Shown: positions 8,614-16,147 of the stretch, piece after piece | Layout: every line of letters starts with the position of its first letter | Position numbering within the stretch: the stretch's first letter is position 1 | Assembly (NCBI RefSeq): GCF_012274275.1 | Contig: NZ_JAANZA010000003.1 | Location: forward strand, 310,001 to 374,000 | Length of the DNA stretch: 64,000 nucleotides | Source: Cryobacterium sp. BB307 | Lineage (GTDB): Bacteria > Actinomycetota > Actinomycetes > Actinomycetales > Microbacteriaceae | Reading direction: 5' to 3' | Translations under genes and position numbers: made by a program | The notes under the pieces: generated by a model | What the model was told of the DNA's origin: nothing | The model's input: the letters and a program-made list of their open reading frames with translations, nothing else | The model's database searches: none

Positions 8614-9279
8614 ATGAACACCGCCGCTACCGGCCCGCGAAGTATCGGCATCCTCGGTGCCGGGCGGGTCGGCACCGCCGTCGCCCGCCAGTCCCTAAGG
8701 GCCGGTTATCCGGTGAAGATCGCGACGACCAAACCCGTCGAGGAGATTGCGATGCTGGTTGACATCATCACCCCGGGCGCGCGCGCTGTCGAGGCCTCCG
8801 AGGCGGCAAACGCGGACCTGGTGGTCATTGCGGTCCCGTTGCATAAGTACCGCTCCCTGAACCCGCGACTGCTGGCTGGCAAGACGGTGATTGACGTGAT
8901 GAACTACTGGGCCCCAGTCGATGGACTGATCGATGAATTCGAGAATGATCCGCGCACCAGCAGTGAAATCATCCAAGCGTTCCTGCCCGAGGCGCACTTG
9001 GTCAAGTCGCTGAACCACATCGGCTATCACGAGCTAGAGGAAGACGGCAAGAAGGCCGGGGCCGTCGACCGGCGCGCTCTTGCGTTGGCCGGTGACGACG
9101 ACCACGCCAAGCGGATGGTGGCGGCGTACTTGGACCGGCTTGGTTACGACCCCGTCGATGCCGGACCGCTCTGCGCTGGGCGAGCCTTTCAGCCCGGAAC
9201 GGAGATCTTCAACGGATCCCACACCGCCGACCAGCTCCACGCAGTGCTCGCCGCCGCCCTGGCCTCCTCCGCCTCCTGA
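8614..9279 (+). CDS. NADPH-dependent F420 reductase-like oxidoreductase
   Basis: 221 aa with an N-terminal Rossmann fold, GILGAGRVGTAVAR (residues 12-25), followed by DLVVIAVPLHKYRSL and KSLNHIGYHELEEDG, resembling F420:NADP oxidoreductases that shuttle hydride between NADPH and deazaflavin F420. Whether it uses F420 here is inferred only from family resemblance. The ATG at 8614 has AAGGGTC upstream; longer in-frame starts would run into the operator region. First gene of a three-gene operon with two luciferase-like oxidoreductases. Confidence 0.8.
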   Translation: MNTAATGPRSIGILGAGRVGTAVARQSLRAGYPVKIATTKPVEEIAMLVDIITPGARAVEASEAANADLVVIAVPLHKYRSLNPRLLAGKTVIDVMNYWAPVDGLIDEFENDPRTSSEIIQAFLPEAHLVKSLNHIGYHELEEDGKKAGAVDRRALALAGDDDHAKRMVAAYLDRLGYDPVDAGPLCAGRAFQPGTEIFNGSHTADQLHAVLAAALASSAS

Positions 9280-9335
9280 CATCCGTTCTGGCGACAAGCT
9301 CGCGCGGCACTATCAAAACCAGCAAGGAAAACCCC

Positions 9336-10379
9336 ATGGAAATCGGCGCATACAGTTTCGGCGACACCCCACTGAACCCGGACGGCACGCCGCGGCCGAC
9401 CGCCGAGGCGATCAGGAACCTGTTCGAGGCCATCGTCCACGCGGACAAGGTCGGCCTGGACTACTTTGGCGTCGGTGAGCACCACACCACGAGCATGCCG
9501 GCCTCCTCGCCCGGGACACTAATCGCCGCCGCGGCGGCGGCGACCACGCAGATCACCCTCGGCAGCGCGGCCAGCATCATCGGCACTGATGACCCGGTGC
9601 GTGTGTTCCAGCAGTTCGCCACCGCCGATGCCATCTCTGGCGGCGGACGGATCGAGATCACTGCCGGGCGCGGATCCTCGGTCGAGACCTTTCCGCTGTT
9701 CGGCTACGACCTGGCCGACTACGACGAGCTGTACGCCGACAAGCTCCAGCTCTTGATGACCATCAACGACAGCACAACCGAACACGTCAGCTGGGCGGGT
9801 ACCGCTCGCCCGGCTCTGGCCAATCTCGCTGTCGTGCCCCGACCGGTCAACGGCCCGCTGCCGATCTGGCTGGCCACCGGCGGCAACGCCGCGTCCTCCG
9901 CCCGCGCCGGCAGCCTGGGACTGCCCATCTCCTACGGCATCATCGGCGGGGCCCCTCACCGTTTCGCCCCGCTGGCCCAGCTCTACCGGGCATCGGCCGC
10001 CCAAGCCGGCCATCCTGCCGAGAATGCCAAGGTCTCTGTGGCCGCCCTCGGCCTGGTCGCCCCAACCAAGGGCGAAGCGCTTGACCGGTTCTACCCCGGC
10101 TGGAACAACCTCAATGTCGAAATGGGTCGATTGCGAGGCTGGCCCGCACCCGACAAACGCGCCTACCTCGCTCAAGCGGAAGCCCCCGGCGCTTACTACG
10201 TCGGAGACCCGGACGATGTCGCCGAACGAATCGTTCACCTGCACGGCCACCTCGGGCAAATGCGCCACTTCCTGCAAACCGACATCGGTGGGCTGCCCCA
10301 TGAACACTTCATCGAATCACTCACGCTGCTGGCAACCGAGGTCAAGCCGCGCGTTGAGCGACTCCTGAAAGCGCAATAG
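9336..10379 (+). CDS. LLM-class flavin-dependent oxidoreductase 1
   Basis: 347 aa TIM-barrel of the bacterial luciferase-like superfamily: MEIGAYSFGDTPLNPDG at the start, GLDYFGVGEHHT near residue 47, IGTDDPVRVFQQFATAD, RIEITAGRGSSVETFPLFGYD, PLPIWLATGG and a C-terminal GDPDDVAERIVHLHGHLG. It would use FMNH2 or F420H2 in an oxidation. AAGGAAAA precedes the ATG. Second gene of the MarR-linked operon and a paralogue of the next gene; both share FPLFGYDLADYDEL. Confidence 0.88.
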   Translation: MEIGAYSFGDTPLNPDGTPRPTAEAIRNLFEAIVHADKVGLDYFGVGEHHTTSMPASSPGTLIAAAAAATTQITLGSAASIIGTDDPVRVFQQFATADAISGGGRIEITAGRGSSVETFPLFGYDLADYDELYADKLQLLMTINDSTTEHVSWAGTARPALANLAVVPRPVNGPLPIWLATGGNAASSARAGSLGLPISYGIIGGAPHRFAPLAQLYRASAAQAGHPAENAKVSVAALGLVAPTKGEALDRFYPGWNNLNVEMGRLRGWPAPDKRAYLAQAEAPGAYYVGDPDDVAERIVHLHGHLGQMRHFLQTDIGGLPHEHFIESLTLLATEVKPRVERLLKAQ

Positions 10380-10417
10380 AGACCTTCACCGACCACCCAA
10401 AGACAAAAGGACGATCC

Positions 10418-11449
10418 ATGGAACTCGGTATCTACACCTTCGGCGAGATCAACCAGCATCCGGATGGCAAGGCGACCACGGATGTGACGACGCGCCTCGA
10501 CCAGCTCGTGGAGTTGGCGCAGAACGCCGACCGCGGCGGACTGGACGTGATCGCCCTGGGCGAGCACCACCGACCCGACTTCGTGCTGTCGGCCCCCGAG
10601 ATGGTCCTCGCCGCCATGGCCACCGTGACCGAACGCATCCGCCTCACCAGCGGCGTCACGGTTCTCTCCAGCCAGGACCCCGTTCGCGTGTACCAGCAGT
10701 ACGCCACCCTCGATCATCTCTCGCACGGCCGTGCCGAGATCATCGCCGGGCGCGGCGCCTTCACAGAGTCCTTCCCCCTCTTCGGCTATGACCTGGCCGA
10801 CTACGACGAGCTCTTCGAGGAGAAGCTCTCGATGCTCTTGGAGATTCGCCAACACGACACTCTCACCTGGCAGGGAAAGCACCGGCCCTCTTTGAACCAG
10901 GCATCGATCGTCCCGCGCGCCAAGCAAGAACCGCTGCCGGTGTGGGTGGCGATCGGCGGCACCCCGGCATCCGCGATGCGCGCCGGCCTGCTTGGACTGC
11001 CCATGATGATGGGCTTCTTCACCGGACCCGAGCAATTCGTCCCGCGCGTCGAGCTCTACCGCCGCGCGGCCGAGCAGGCCGGACACGACCCTGCCCAGTT
11101 GCGACTGGGAGCCAGCGGGCACATGTTCATCGGGAAGACATCACAGGGCGCCCGCGACTCCTTCTATCCCTACTACGCCGAGTACATGCGGCAGATGGGC
11201 CTGACCGGAGGCACGGTATTTCCGCGTGATGCTTACGATCACTGGATCGAGCGCGGACTGCCCGTGGGCAGCCCGCAGCAGGTCACCGACGAGATCATGA
11301 AACGCGTGGAATTGCTCGGGATCGACCGATTCCTCGGCCAGATCGACGTGGGCAACCTCCCCTGGCCGATGATCAACGAGTCCCTCGAGCTCTTCATGAC
11401 CGAGGTGCTCCCGGTCGTGAAGCGAGAGACCGGCGCCGTCATCGGCTGA
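10418..11449 (+). CDS. LLM-class flavin-dependent oxidoreductase 2
   Basis: 343 aa paralogue of the preceding enzyme: MELGIYTFGEINQHPDG, GLDVIALGEHHRPDFV, LSSQDPVRVYQQYATLD, AEIIAGRGAFTESFPLFGYD, PLPVWVAIGGTPASAMRAG and a C-terminal IDRFLGQIDVGNLPWPMI. An AAAAGGAC ribosome-binding site lies 6-8 bases before ATG. Its stop overlaps the convergent sigma-factor gene by about 11 bases. The tandem pair suggests either a heteromeric enzyme or gene duplication with different substrates. Confidence 0.88.
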   Translation: MELGIYTFGEINQHPDGKATTDVTTRLDQLVELAQNADRGGLDVIALGEHHRPDFVLSAPEMVLAAMATVTERIRLTSGVTVLSSQDPVRVYQQYATLDHLSHGRAEIIAGRGAFTESFPLFGYDLADYDELFEEKLSMLLEIRQHDTLTWQGKHRPSLNQASIVPRAKQEPLPVWVAIGGTPASAMRAGLLGLPMMMGFFTGPEQFVPRVELYRRAAEQAGHDPAQLRLGASGHMFIGKTSQGARDSFYPYYAEYMRQMGLTGGTVFPRDAYDHWIERGLPVGSPQQVTDEIMKRVELLGIDRFLGQIDVGNLPWPMINESLELFMTEVLPVVKRETGAVIG

Positions 11450-12332
11450 CGGCCGCCTCCACTTCGAGTCGGCCAAGCTTGTCGGGGTTCGCGATCGAGA
11501 AAATCCGCGTGACCTTCCCGTCTTCGATGGCGAGGCTGACGACGCCGAGCAGTTGCCCATCCAGCTCCATCCGAATGCCGGGCTCGCCGTTCACCCACGT
11601 CATGACCGCGGCGAGCGCGCCCTTGGCCTTCGCCATCCCGCCAATGACGTATCGGGCCACCCGATCGGCGCCGACGATCGGCCGCTGCGCGGCGCCGCGT
11701 GCCTTTCCTCCACCGTCGGCAACGGAAACCACGTCGGGGGCGAGCACATCCATGAGGCCCTGCAGATCGCCCGTGTTGAGGGCGGCGACCAGCCGGCCTA
11801 CCACTTCCTCAAATTCGGACCGGACCACGCGCACGCGGGGGTGCCGCGCCGTAACGTGGCTCTTGGCCCGGTGTGCGATCTGCCGGACCGCCGCCGGCGA
11901 CTTGTCGACGGCATCCGCGATCTCGTCGTACGGCATGTCGAAGACCTCACGCAGCACGAAGACCGCGCGCTCGGCCGGACCGAGCGTCTCGAGCACGGTG
12001 AGCATCGCGATGGAGAGGTTCTCGGCGAGTTCGACGTCGTCCGCGACATCCGGACTCGTCAGCAGCGGCTCCGGCAGCCACTCGCCCACGTACTCCTCGC
12101 GGCGCCGCGTCACCGTGCGCAGGTGGTTGAGCGCCTGGCGCGTCACGATCCGCACCAGGTAGGCGCGCGGTTCACGGATCTCGGATGCGTCCACCGCCGA
12201 CCAGCGGATCCAGGACTCCTGCAGCACGTCTTCGGCATCCGCGGCCGACCCCAAGAGCTCGTACGCGACGGTGAACAGGAGCCTCCGGTGGACGACGAAC
12301 GGATCGTCCCCGGCGTGCGCGATGCTGCCCAT
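11439..12332 (-). CDS. ECF41-type RNA polymerase sigma factor (SigJ-like)
   Basis: 297 aa: sigma region 2 at about residues 12-85 (AEDVLQESWIRW), region 4 at about 115-165 (RAVFVLREVFDMPYDEIAD), then a SnoaL/NTF2-like C-terminal domain. The ECF41 signatures are all present: WLPEPL (85-90) in the linker, DGGGK (206-210) and NPDKL (282-286). In this group the fused C-terminal domain replaces an anti-sigma factor. It is 9 bases downstream of a carboxymuconolactone-decarboxylase-like gene, the usual ECF41 partner (COE: carboxymuconolactone decarboxylase, oxidoreductase or epimerase). Confidence 0.93.
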   Translation of the reverse strand: MGSIAHAGDDPFVVHRRLLFTVAYELLGSAADAEDVLQESWIRWSAVDASEIREPRAYLVRIVTRQALNHLRTVTRRREEYVGEWLPEPLLTSPDVADDVELAENLSIAMLTVLETLGPAERAVFVLREVFDMPYDEIADAVDKSPAAVRQIAHRAKSHVTARHPRVRVVRSEFEEVVGRLVAALNTGDLQGLMDVLAPDVVSVADGGGKARGAAQRPIVGADRVARYVIGGMAKAKGALAAVMTWVNGEPGIRMELDGQLLGVVSLAIEDGKVTRIFSIANPDKLGRLEVEAAVSR

Positions 12333-12341
12333 CCCGGGAGC

Positions 12342-12932
12342 CTACGCGGTGTCCGAGGCGGTTGACGGAACGGCAAGCGGCGGGAGACCGCACGCATCCG
12401 CGAACTGCTCGGAGTGGATGCCGAGCGCGACGTTCATCCGTGCGGACATGTTCATGAAGGCAACGCGCGCGGCGAGTTCGACAAGCGCGGCCGGACCGAG
12501 ATCAGCGAGGAGGGCATCCGACAGCTCGTCGGTCACCGCCGGCGGCGTCTGGCTCTCGGCCTCCGCGTACTCCATCACCCTGCGCTCGGTGGCGGTGAAG
12601 ACTGGGGCCTCCCGCCAGCGCGGCACCTCGCGTGCCTTCGCCTCGTTGAGTCCACGGTCGTGCGCCATGAAGTAGTTGAAGTCGAGGCAGAAACTGCAGC
12701 CGATCGTCGCGGCCGCAGCCATGGCGGCATACGATGCGAGGTTCTGATCGAGCTCGCCCCACTTTTCGACCTTGCCGCCGATGCCCATAGCGTCCTTCAT
12801 GACGGACTTGTGGTGCCACAGCACGCCGACGGACTTGGGTACGAAGCCCATCTTCTTGCGGGCCGCGAACTTCACGAGCGCTCCGAACACGCCGTTGATC
12901 TCGGTCAGGGGGACGCGGGTGTCGCCGGTCAT
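12342..12932 (-). CDS. Carboxymuconolactone decarboxylase-family (AhpD-like) protein
   Basis: 196 aa all-helical CMD/AhpD-fold protein. The motif GCSFCLDFNYFMA carries C79 and C82, the redox pair expected in AhpD-like peroxidase partners. It is the COE partner of the adjacent ECF41 factor and probably its regulated target: a TGTCACA-N16-TGTC promoter candidate lies about 45 bases upstream. The ATG at 12932 is chosen because GGAG lies 7 bases upstream; a TTG four codons earlier is also open. Confidence 0.88.
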   Translation of the reverse strand: MTGDTRVPLTEINGVFGALVKFAARKKMGFVPKSVGVLWHHKSVMKDAMGIGGKVEKWGELDQNLASYAAMAAAATIGCSFCLDFNYFMAHDRGLNEAKAREVPRWREAPVFTATERRVMEYAEAESQTPPAVTDELSDALLADLGPAALVELAARVAFMNMSARMNVALGIHSEQFADACGLPPLAVPSTASDTA

Positions 12933-12975
12933 TTCTTTCTCCAATGTGTCGATGGATTGTGTCCTTCAACATGGA

Positions 12976-13002
12976 GACACCGGGCGGCGCCGGTCTGTGA
13001 CA
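12976..13002 (-). promoter_or_regulatory. Candidate ECF41-dependent promoter
   Basis: On the minus strand, TGTCACA (13002-12996), a 16-base spacer and TGTC (12979-12976). ECF41 promoters are described with a TGTCACA -35 and a CGTC -10, so this differs by one base in the -10. It is correctly placed for the CMD-sigma operon, implying autoregulation. Confidence 0.7.
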
Positions 13003-13031
13003 CTCGCCCGCGAAATGTGGGGCGGGCGGCT

Positions 13032-13487
13032 CTACCGTGGCCGTGACACACCGAAGAGTTCCAGGGAGCCGTTGCACCCGGAGTCCCCGAAAACGCCCTC
13101 ATCGAAATACGGCGCATAGCTACGCGCGAAGTGAATCGGCTCTCCAAAGCGATACTCCGGACCATCCTCGGCCGCCACCGATCCTGCCGTCACTTCCACG
13201 TCCCGGGGGACCACCACCCGATACAGATCGCCCGGTCCCTCCACCACCTCGACGTACAGGCACCCATCATCCCCGACGGTCAGTACACCCTCGTAGCGAA
13301 CGTCGTCGATGACCGCCTCCGCGCCGCGGTCGCGGACAAAGGAGATTCCGGCACTCGTCGCAGCCACCAACGATGCGGCATCACGTAGCTCCCCACCGCA
13401 CGACGCAAGCGTCGACGCGACGAGCAGGGAGGTCACTAAAACGGGAACGAGCCGAATGACTCGCCGACCCGGAGATTTGCCTCCCAT
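13032..13487 (-). CDS. Putative lipoprotein
   Basis: 151 aa with basic N-terminus (MGGKSPGRRVIR), hydrophobic core and a lipobox-like LASC (cysteine at residue 30), so it is probably diacylglyceryl-anchored outside the membrane. The mature part is short, with VLTVGDDGCLYVEVVEG and two further cysteines (residues 76 and 138) that may form a disulphide. No family recognised. ATG at 13487 chosen as the start that gives the signal peptide. Confidence 0.7.
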   Translation of the reverse strand: MGGKSPGRRVIRLVPVLVTSLLVASTLASCGGELRDAASLVAATSAGISFVRDRGAEAVIDDVRYEGVLTVGDDGCLYVEVVEGPGDLYRVVVPRDVEVTAGSVAAEDGPEYRFGEPIHFARSYAPYFDEGVFGDSGCNGSLELFGVSRPR

Positions 13488-13567
13488 GGTGGTGACCCTA
13501 CTCCCCCAATGTCGCGCGAAGGCGACGCCTGCGCACCCCCCTTGCCGCTCAAGCTCGACAGGCCTAC

Positions 13568-13867
13568 TCAGCGATGATCTGGTGCCCCCTCGCGGGCGGG
13601 CGCGACTCGGCGGCGGTAGATGTACATCGTGATGAGCAGCGCAATCGCCGTCAGCACCGCGGCGACGTTGGCGATGATCAGCGGGAGGGCTCCGTTGACG
13701 ATGCCGTACGCCAACCAGAGCAGGAACCCGACCAGAAGGATGCACACCCAGGCAGGCGACGTGCCACCGGCATCCCGGTTACGGACGATGACGCGGATCT
13801 GGAGGATTGGCGCGAGGGCCATTACAAGACCCCACGACGTAGCGACTACATCAAGCGTTTCGGACAA
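13568..13867 (-). CDS. SemiSWEET-like (PQ-loop) transporter
   Basis: 99 aa with three membrane segments (about residues 8-26, 39-58, 62-84), the size of a SemiSWEET half-transporter that dimerises to move small sugars. WGLVMALAPILQIRVIVRNRD fits the first helix and loop, and the TSPAWVCILLVGFLLWLAYG and GALPLIIANV segments fit the rest; the usual PQ dipeptide appears as APILQ. Substrate unknown. Confidence 0.75.
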   Translation of the reverse strand: MSETLDVVATSWGLVMALAPILQIRVIVRNRDAGGTSPAWVCILLVGFLLWLAYGIVNGALPLIIANVAAVLTAIALLITMYIYRRRVAPAREGAPDHR

Positions 13868-14045
13868 GATGACCCCATGACTTCAGAACAGTGGATGGTG
13901 GACGCGAGCGCCCTCACCTATCTGAAGTCGCGACGGCTCATGTCATCCCCGTAGAGAGGGAGAGAACGGTTGAGCCGGGTCACGGTTCGAGGCTAGCAGG
14001 CGCCGGCAGAAGCATGGCAGGGCGAATCCCCGCTAGATTCGGCCC

Positions 14046-14696
14046 ATGCGCCGTTCCCTCATGTTTGTGATGGCCATCAGTCTCACCGTCGGGTTGGCCG
14101 GTTGCGTCAATACTGCTGCTACACCGCCGGGCGGGACAATCGCATCAACCCCGCCGCCGACATCCTCTTCAACTCCGACGCCGGTTGAGCGGATGACCAT
14201 CGGGCTCGATAGCGTCTCGTACGAACACGACGGCAGGGTGGACGTGATCGCGCTGGACGACGGCGCATCCGTCCTCGCCCTATTCGAATCGATTAATGGC
14301 TTCCTGCCGACGGGCACCGAAATTGAATACCCTCCCGGATATCCCACTGGTCTATTCACGTATAGATGGAGCGAGGTGATCGTCGCAGTGTCCGATCAGG
14401 GGCCGGCCGACTTCGTGATCCTTTCGCCGACCATCAACGGCGTGCCGATTCAAACGACAGAGGGCATCGCGGTCGGCTCCTCCCGCTCGGAGGTCGTGGC
14501 TGCCGGGGTTCGCGACTACATGGATGAGGACGACGACGGAGTTGCGGACCATCTGGCATTGGGCTCGCGCGAGGTGCCCGGCACTCGGTCACTTGACCGC
14601 GACGGCTTCGTGGGCGCGGAATTCCTTCTTCTCGTGATTTATGGCGACACCGTCGAGCGGATCATTGTGCCTGCAAACGACTTCAGCGACCTCTAA
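14046..14696 (+). CDS. Putative lipoprotein
   Basis: 216 aa. Signal peptide MRRSLMFVMAISLTVGLAGC with lipobox LAGC (cysteine at residue 20), then a Thr/Ser/Pro-rich linker (residues 25-47) that would carry the folded domain through the cell wall. The folded domain contains GVPIQTTEGIAVGSSRSEV and DYMDEDDDGVADH, an Asp-rich stretch possibly binding calcium. No known family assigned. Confidence 0.72.
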   Translation: MRRSLMFVMAISLTVGLAGCVNTAATPPGGTIASTPPPTSSSTPTPVERMTIGLDSVSYEHDGRVDVIALDDGASVLALFESINGFLPTGTEIEYPPGYPTGLFTYRWSEVIVAVSDQGPADFVILSPTINGVPIQTTEGIAVGSSRSEVVAAGVRDYMDEDDDGVADHLALGSREVPGTRSLDRDGFVGAEFLLLVIYGDTVERIIVPANDFSDL

Positions 14697-14764
14697 CTCA
14701 AGCGGTAGCGCACGACAGCCACACGCAAAGCGGAGACTCGACCTCGTCACGTGCACATTAGGCA

Positions 14765-15225
14765 TCACGATGCGCGCCGTGCACGCACGAGCCAACCCAT
14801 CCCCCGGGCATAAGGCAAGTCGCCCACGCGGATATCGGTGAAGCCTGTGCGTTCCCAGCTCGACAGGATCTCCTCGCGATTGCGAAAACGCAGAGTCGAG
14901 GTGGAGAGCACGTCCTGCCCGTCGGGGAACTCGTTGTGCGCTGTAAAGTCACCAACAGAGGGTCCTCGCGGACCTCATTGACCTCGTACCATTCCGTGAC
15001 GGGCCCCAGCCCCGGCATGTCGGTCGTGGTCGGGGAGTCGGGCACCCACGACTCCCAGACGCGGGCTTCTGGCACGCAAGTTTCGAAAGCAAGCTCTCCT
15101 CCAGGCCGCAGCGCGCGATACACCGCCCGAAGAGTTGCTTCCCAGTCCTCATCCGTCAGGAAGACCTGCGCAACGTTTTCCGTGACAGAACTCGACCACG
15201 TTCCGACAACGCAACGCTGATGTCG
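14765..15225 (-). pseudogene. Decayed SAM-dependent methyltransferase
   Basis: The segment DEDWEATLRAVYRALRPGGE followed by LAFETCVPEARVWESW is the post-motif-II region of a class I methyltransferase. Near 14945-14965 the frame breaks: the reading LLVTLQRTT must switch frame to continue as GDFTAHNEFPDGQDVLST and to finish as RVGDLPYARGMGWLVRARRA before a stop at 14765. A second break is likely near 15195, and no SAM-binding motif I or start codon is recognisable upstream. A sequencing error could explain one break but not the missing N-terminus. Confidence 0.75.
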
Positions 15226-15295
15226 CTGCTGGACGCTTGAGGTTTTCGAAAGTCGCCCACCGGTGTGCCGTACACAGCATGAGCCAAGTCACCAT

Positions 15296-15748
15296 TCAGG
15301 CTGTCGACGGGATGGCGGCCTTTATCGCTTGCGCATCGCTGTCGAGGAGCGACCTCTCCCGCTCCTCCCCCGACTCGGGATTGACGTTCCAGCCGTCTCC
15401 TGCGTAACGGGGGATGATGTGAAGGTGGAAGTGGAAGACCGTCTGAAAGGCGGCTTCGCCGTCACAGAGGAAGATGTTGATCCCCTCGCAGCGCAGGCTG
15501 GAGCGTCGCAAGGCTCGCGCCATGTCATGACCGACTGACCAGACGTGAGCACTAGTGGCTTCATCGAGATCTTCTAAGCCGATCGCGTGTCTGCGTGGCA
15601 CGACGAGAAGATGGCCAGGCGTGACGGGGTACCGGTCCATGAAGACCACAACGGTCTCGTCCTCATACACCACACTTGCCTCGCCCTGTCGGGCGACGAT
15701 GGCGCAGAAGGTGCACACCGGCGCCGCTGATGCCGCGTTCTGTGTCAT
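15296..15748 (-). CDS. HIT-family nucleotide hydrolase
   Basis: 150 aa histidine-triad protein. The active-site motif HFHLHIIPR carries H106, H108 and H110; PVTPGHLLVVPRRHA is the conserved upstream strand. An N-terminal Cys pair (C12 and C15) probably contributes to zinc binding, as in Fhit/HINT-like relatives. It would hydrolyse a nucleoside phosphoramidate or dinucleotide. ATG at 15748 is preferred over the upstream in-frame start at 15784. Confidence 0.9.
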   Translation of the reverse strand: MTQNAASAAPVCTFCAIVARQGEASVVYEDETVVVFMDRYPVTPGHLLVVPRRHAIGLEDLDEATSAHVWSVGHDMARALRRSSLRCEGINIFLCDGEAAFQTVFHFHLHIIPRYAGDGWNVNPESGEERERSLLDSDAQAIKAAIPSTA

Positions 15749-16147
15749 ACGCGCAATAGTTCCGGTACATCCAGACAGGCGCAACTCAGTTGCTCCCGGA
15801 GCCTAACCTCGGCCGACGGCTCGTTGGCAGGAGCGGACCACCAACCCTTATCCAGATGGCCGATAGAAACGCCGCGTTGCACGCTGAAGCGGCCCTGACT
15901 ACTACACGTTGAAGCGGAACTCGACCGAATGCCATTCCAACCTGCGTGCTCGAAACGGTCGCCTTGTCCTTTGACTTGTTGGCCATGCCCGGGGGCTATG
16001 CAGGTGGGGTTGAGGCGCCAGAACTGGGGCCATTCCGTTGGGCGTGAGGATTCGCGGGTTGAACTACCCTTACCAGAAGAGCCAATATACCGCAGATCGC
16101 ACTGGGCTACGCGTGGTGTCTGCCAGAACCCGACATCAAGGACACCG
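15749..16147. other. Gap containing a ychF-tail-like sequence
   Basis: No convincing gene. On the minus strand, 15904-15924 reads GTCGAG..AACGTGTAG, i.e. VEFRFNV-stop, matching the C-terminus of YchF. A 66-aa minus-strand frame (15786-15986, starting MANKSKDKATVS) overlaps it in another frame but lacks family features. The right part is the leader of the surface-protein gene. Confidence 0.5.
15906..15922 (-). repeat. ychF 3'-end-like repeat, copy A
   Basis: ACGTTGAAGCGGAACTC (17 bases) is identical to 25042-25058; its GAAGCGGAACTC core also occurs at 27414-27425 inside ychF, always in the same orientation and always encoding EFRF near a stop codon. Possible attachment-site duplicate. Confidence 0.5.

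Noticed and set aside
13877..13954. 25-codon frame starting MTSEQWMVDASALTY
   Set aside because: Too short and without context; could be a gene fragment but cannot be supported.
15786..15986. 66-residue frame starting MANKSKDKATVS
   Set aside because: A plausible start but no family, and it overlaps the YchF-tail sequence in a different frame; could be an attachment-site region.
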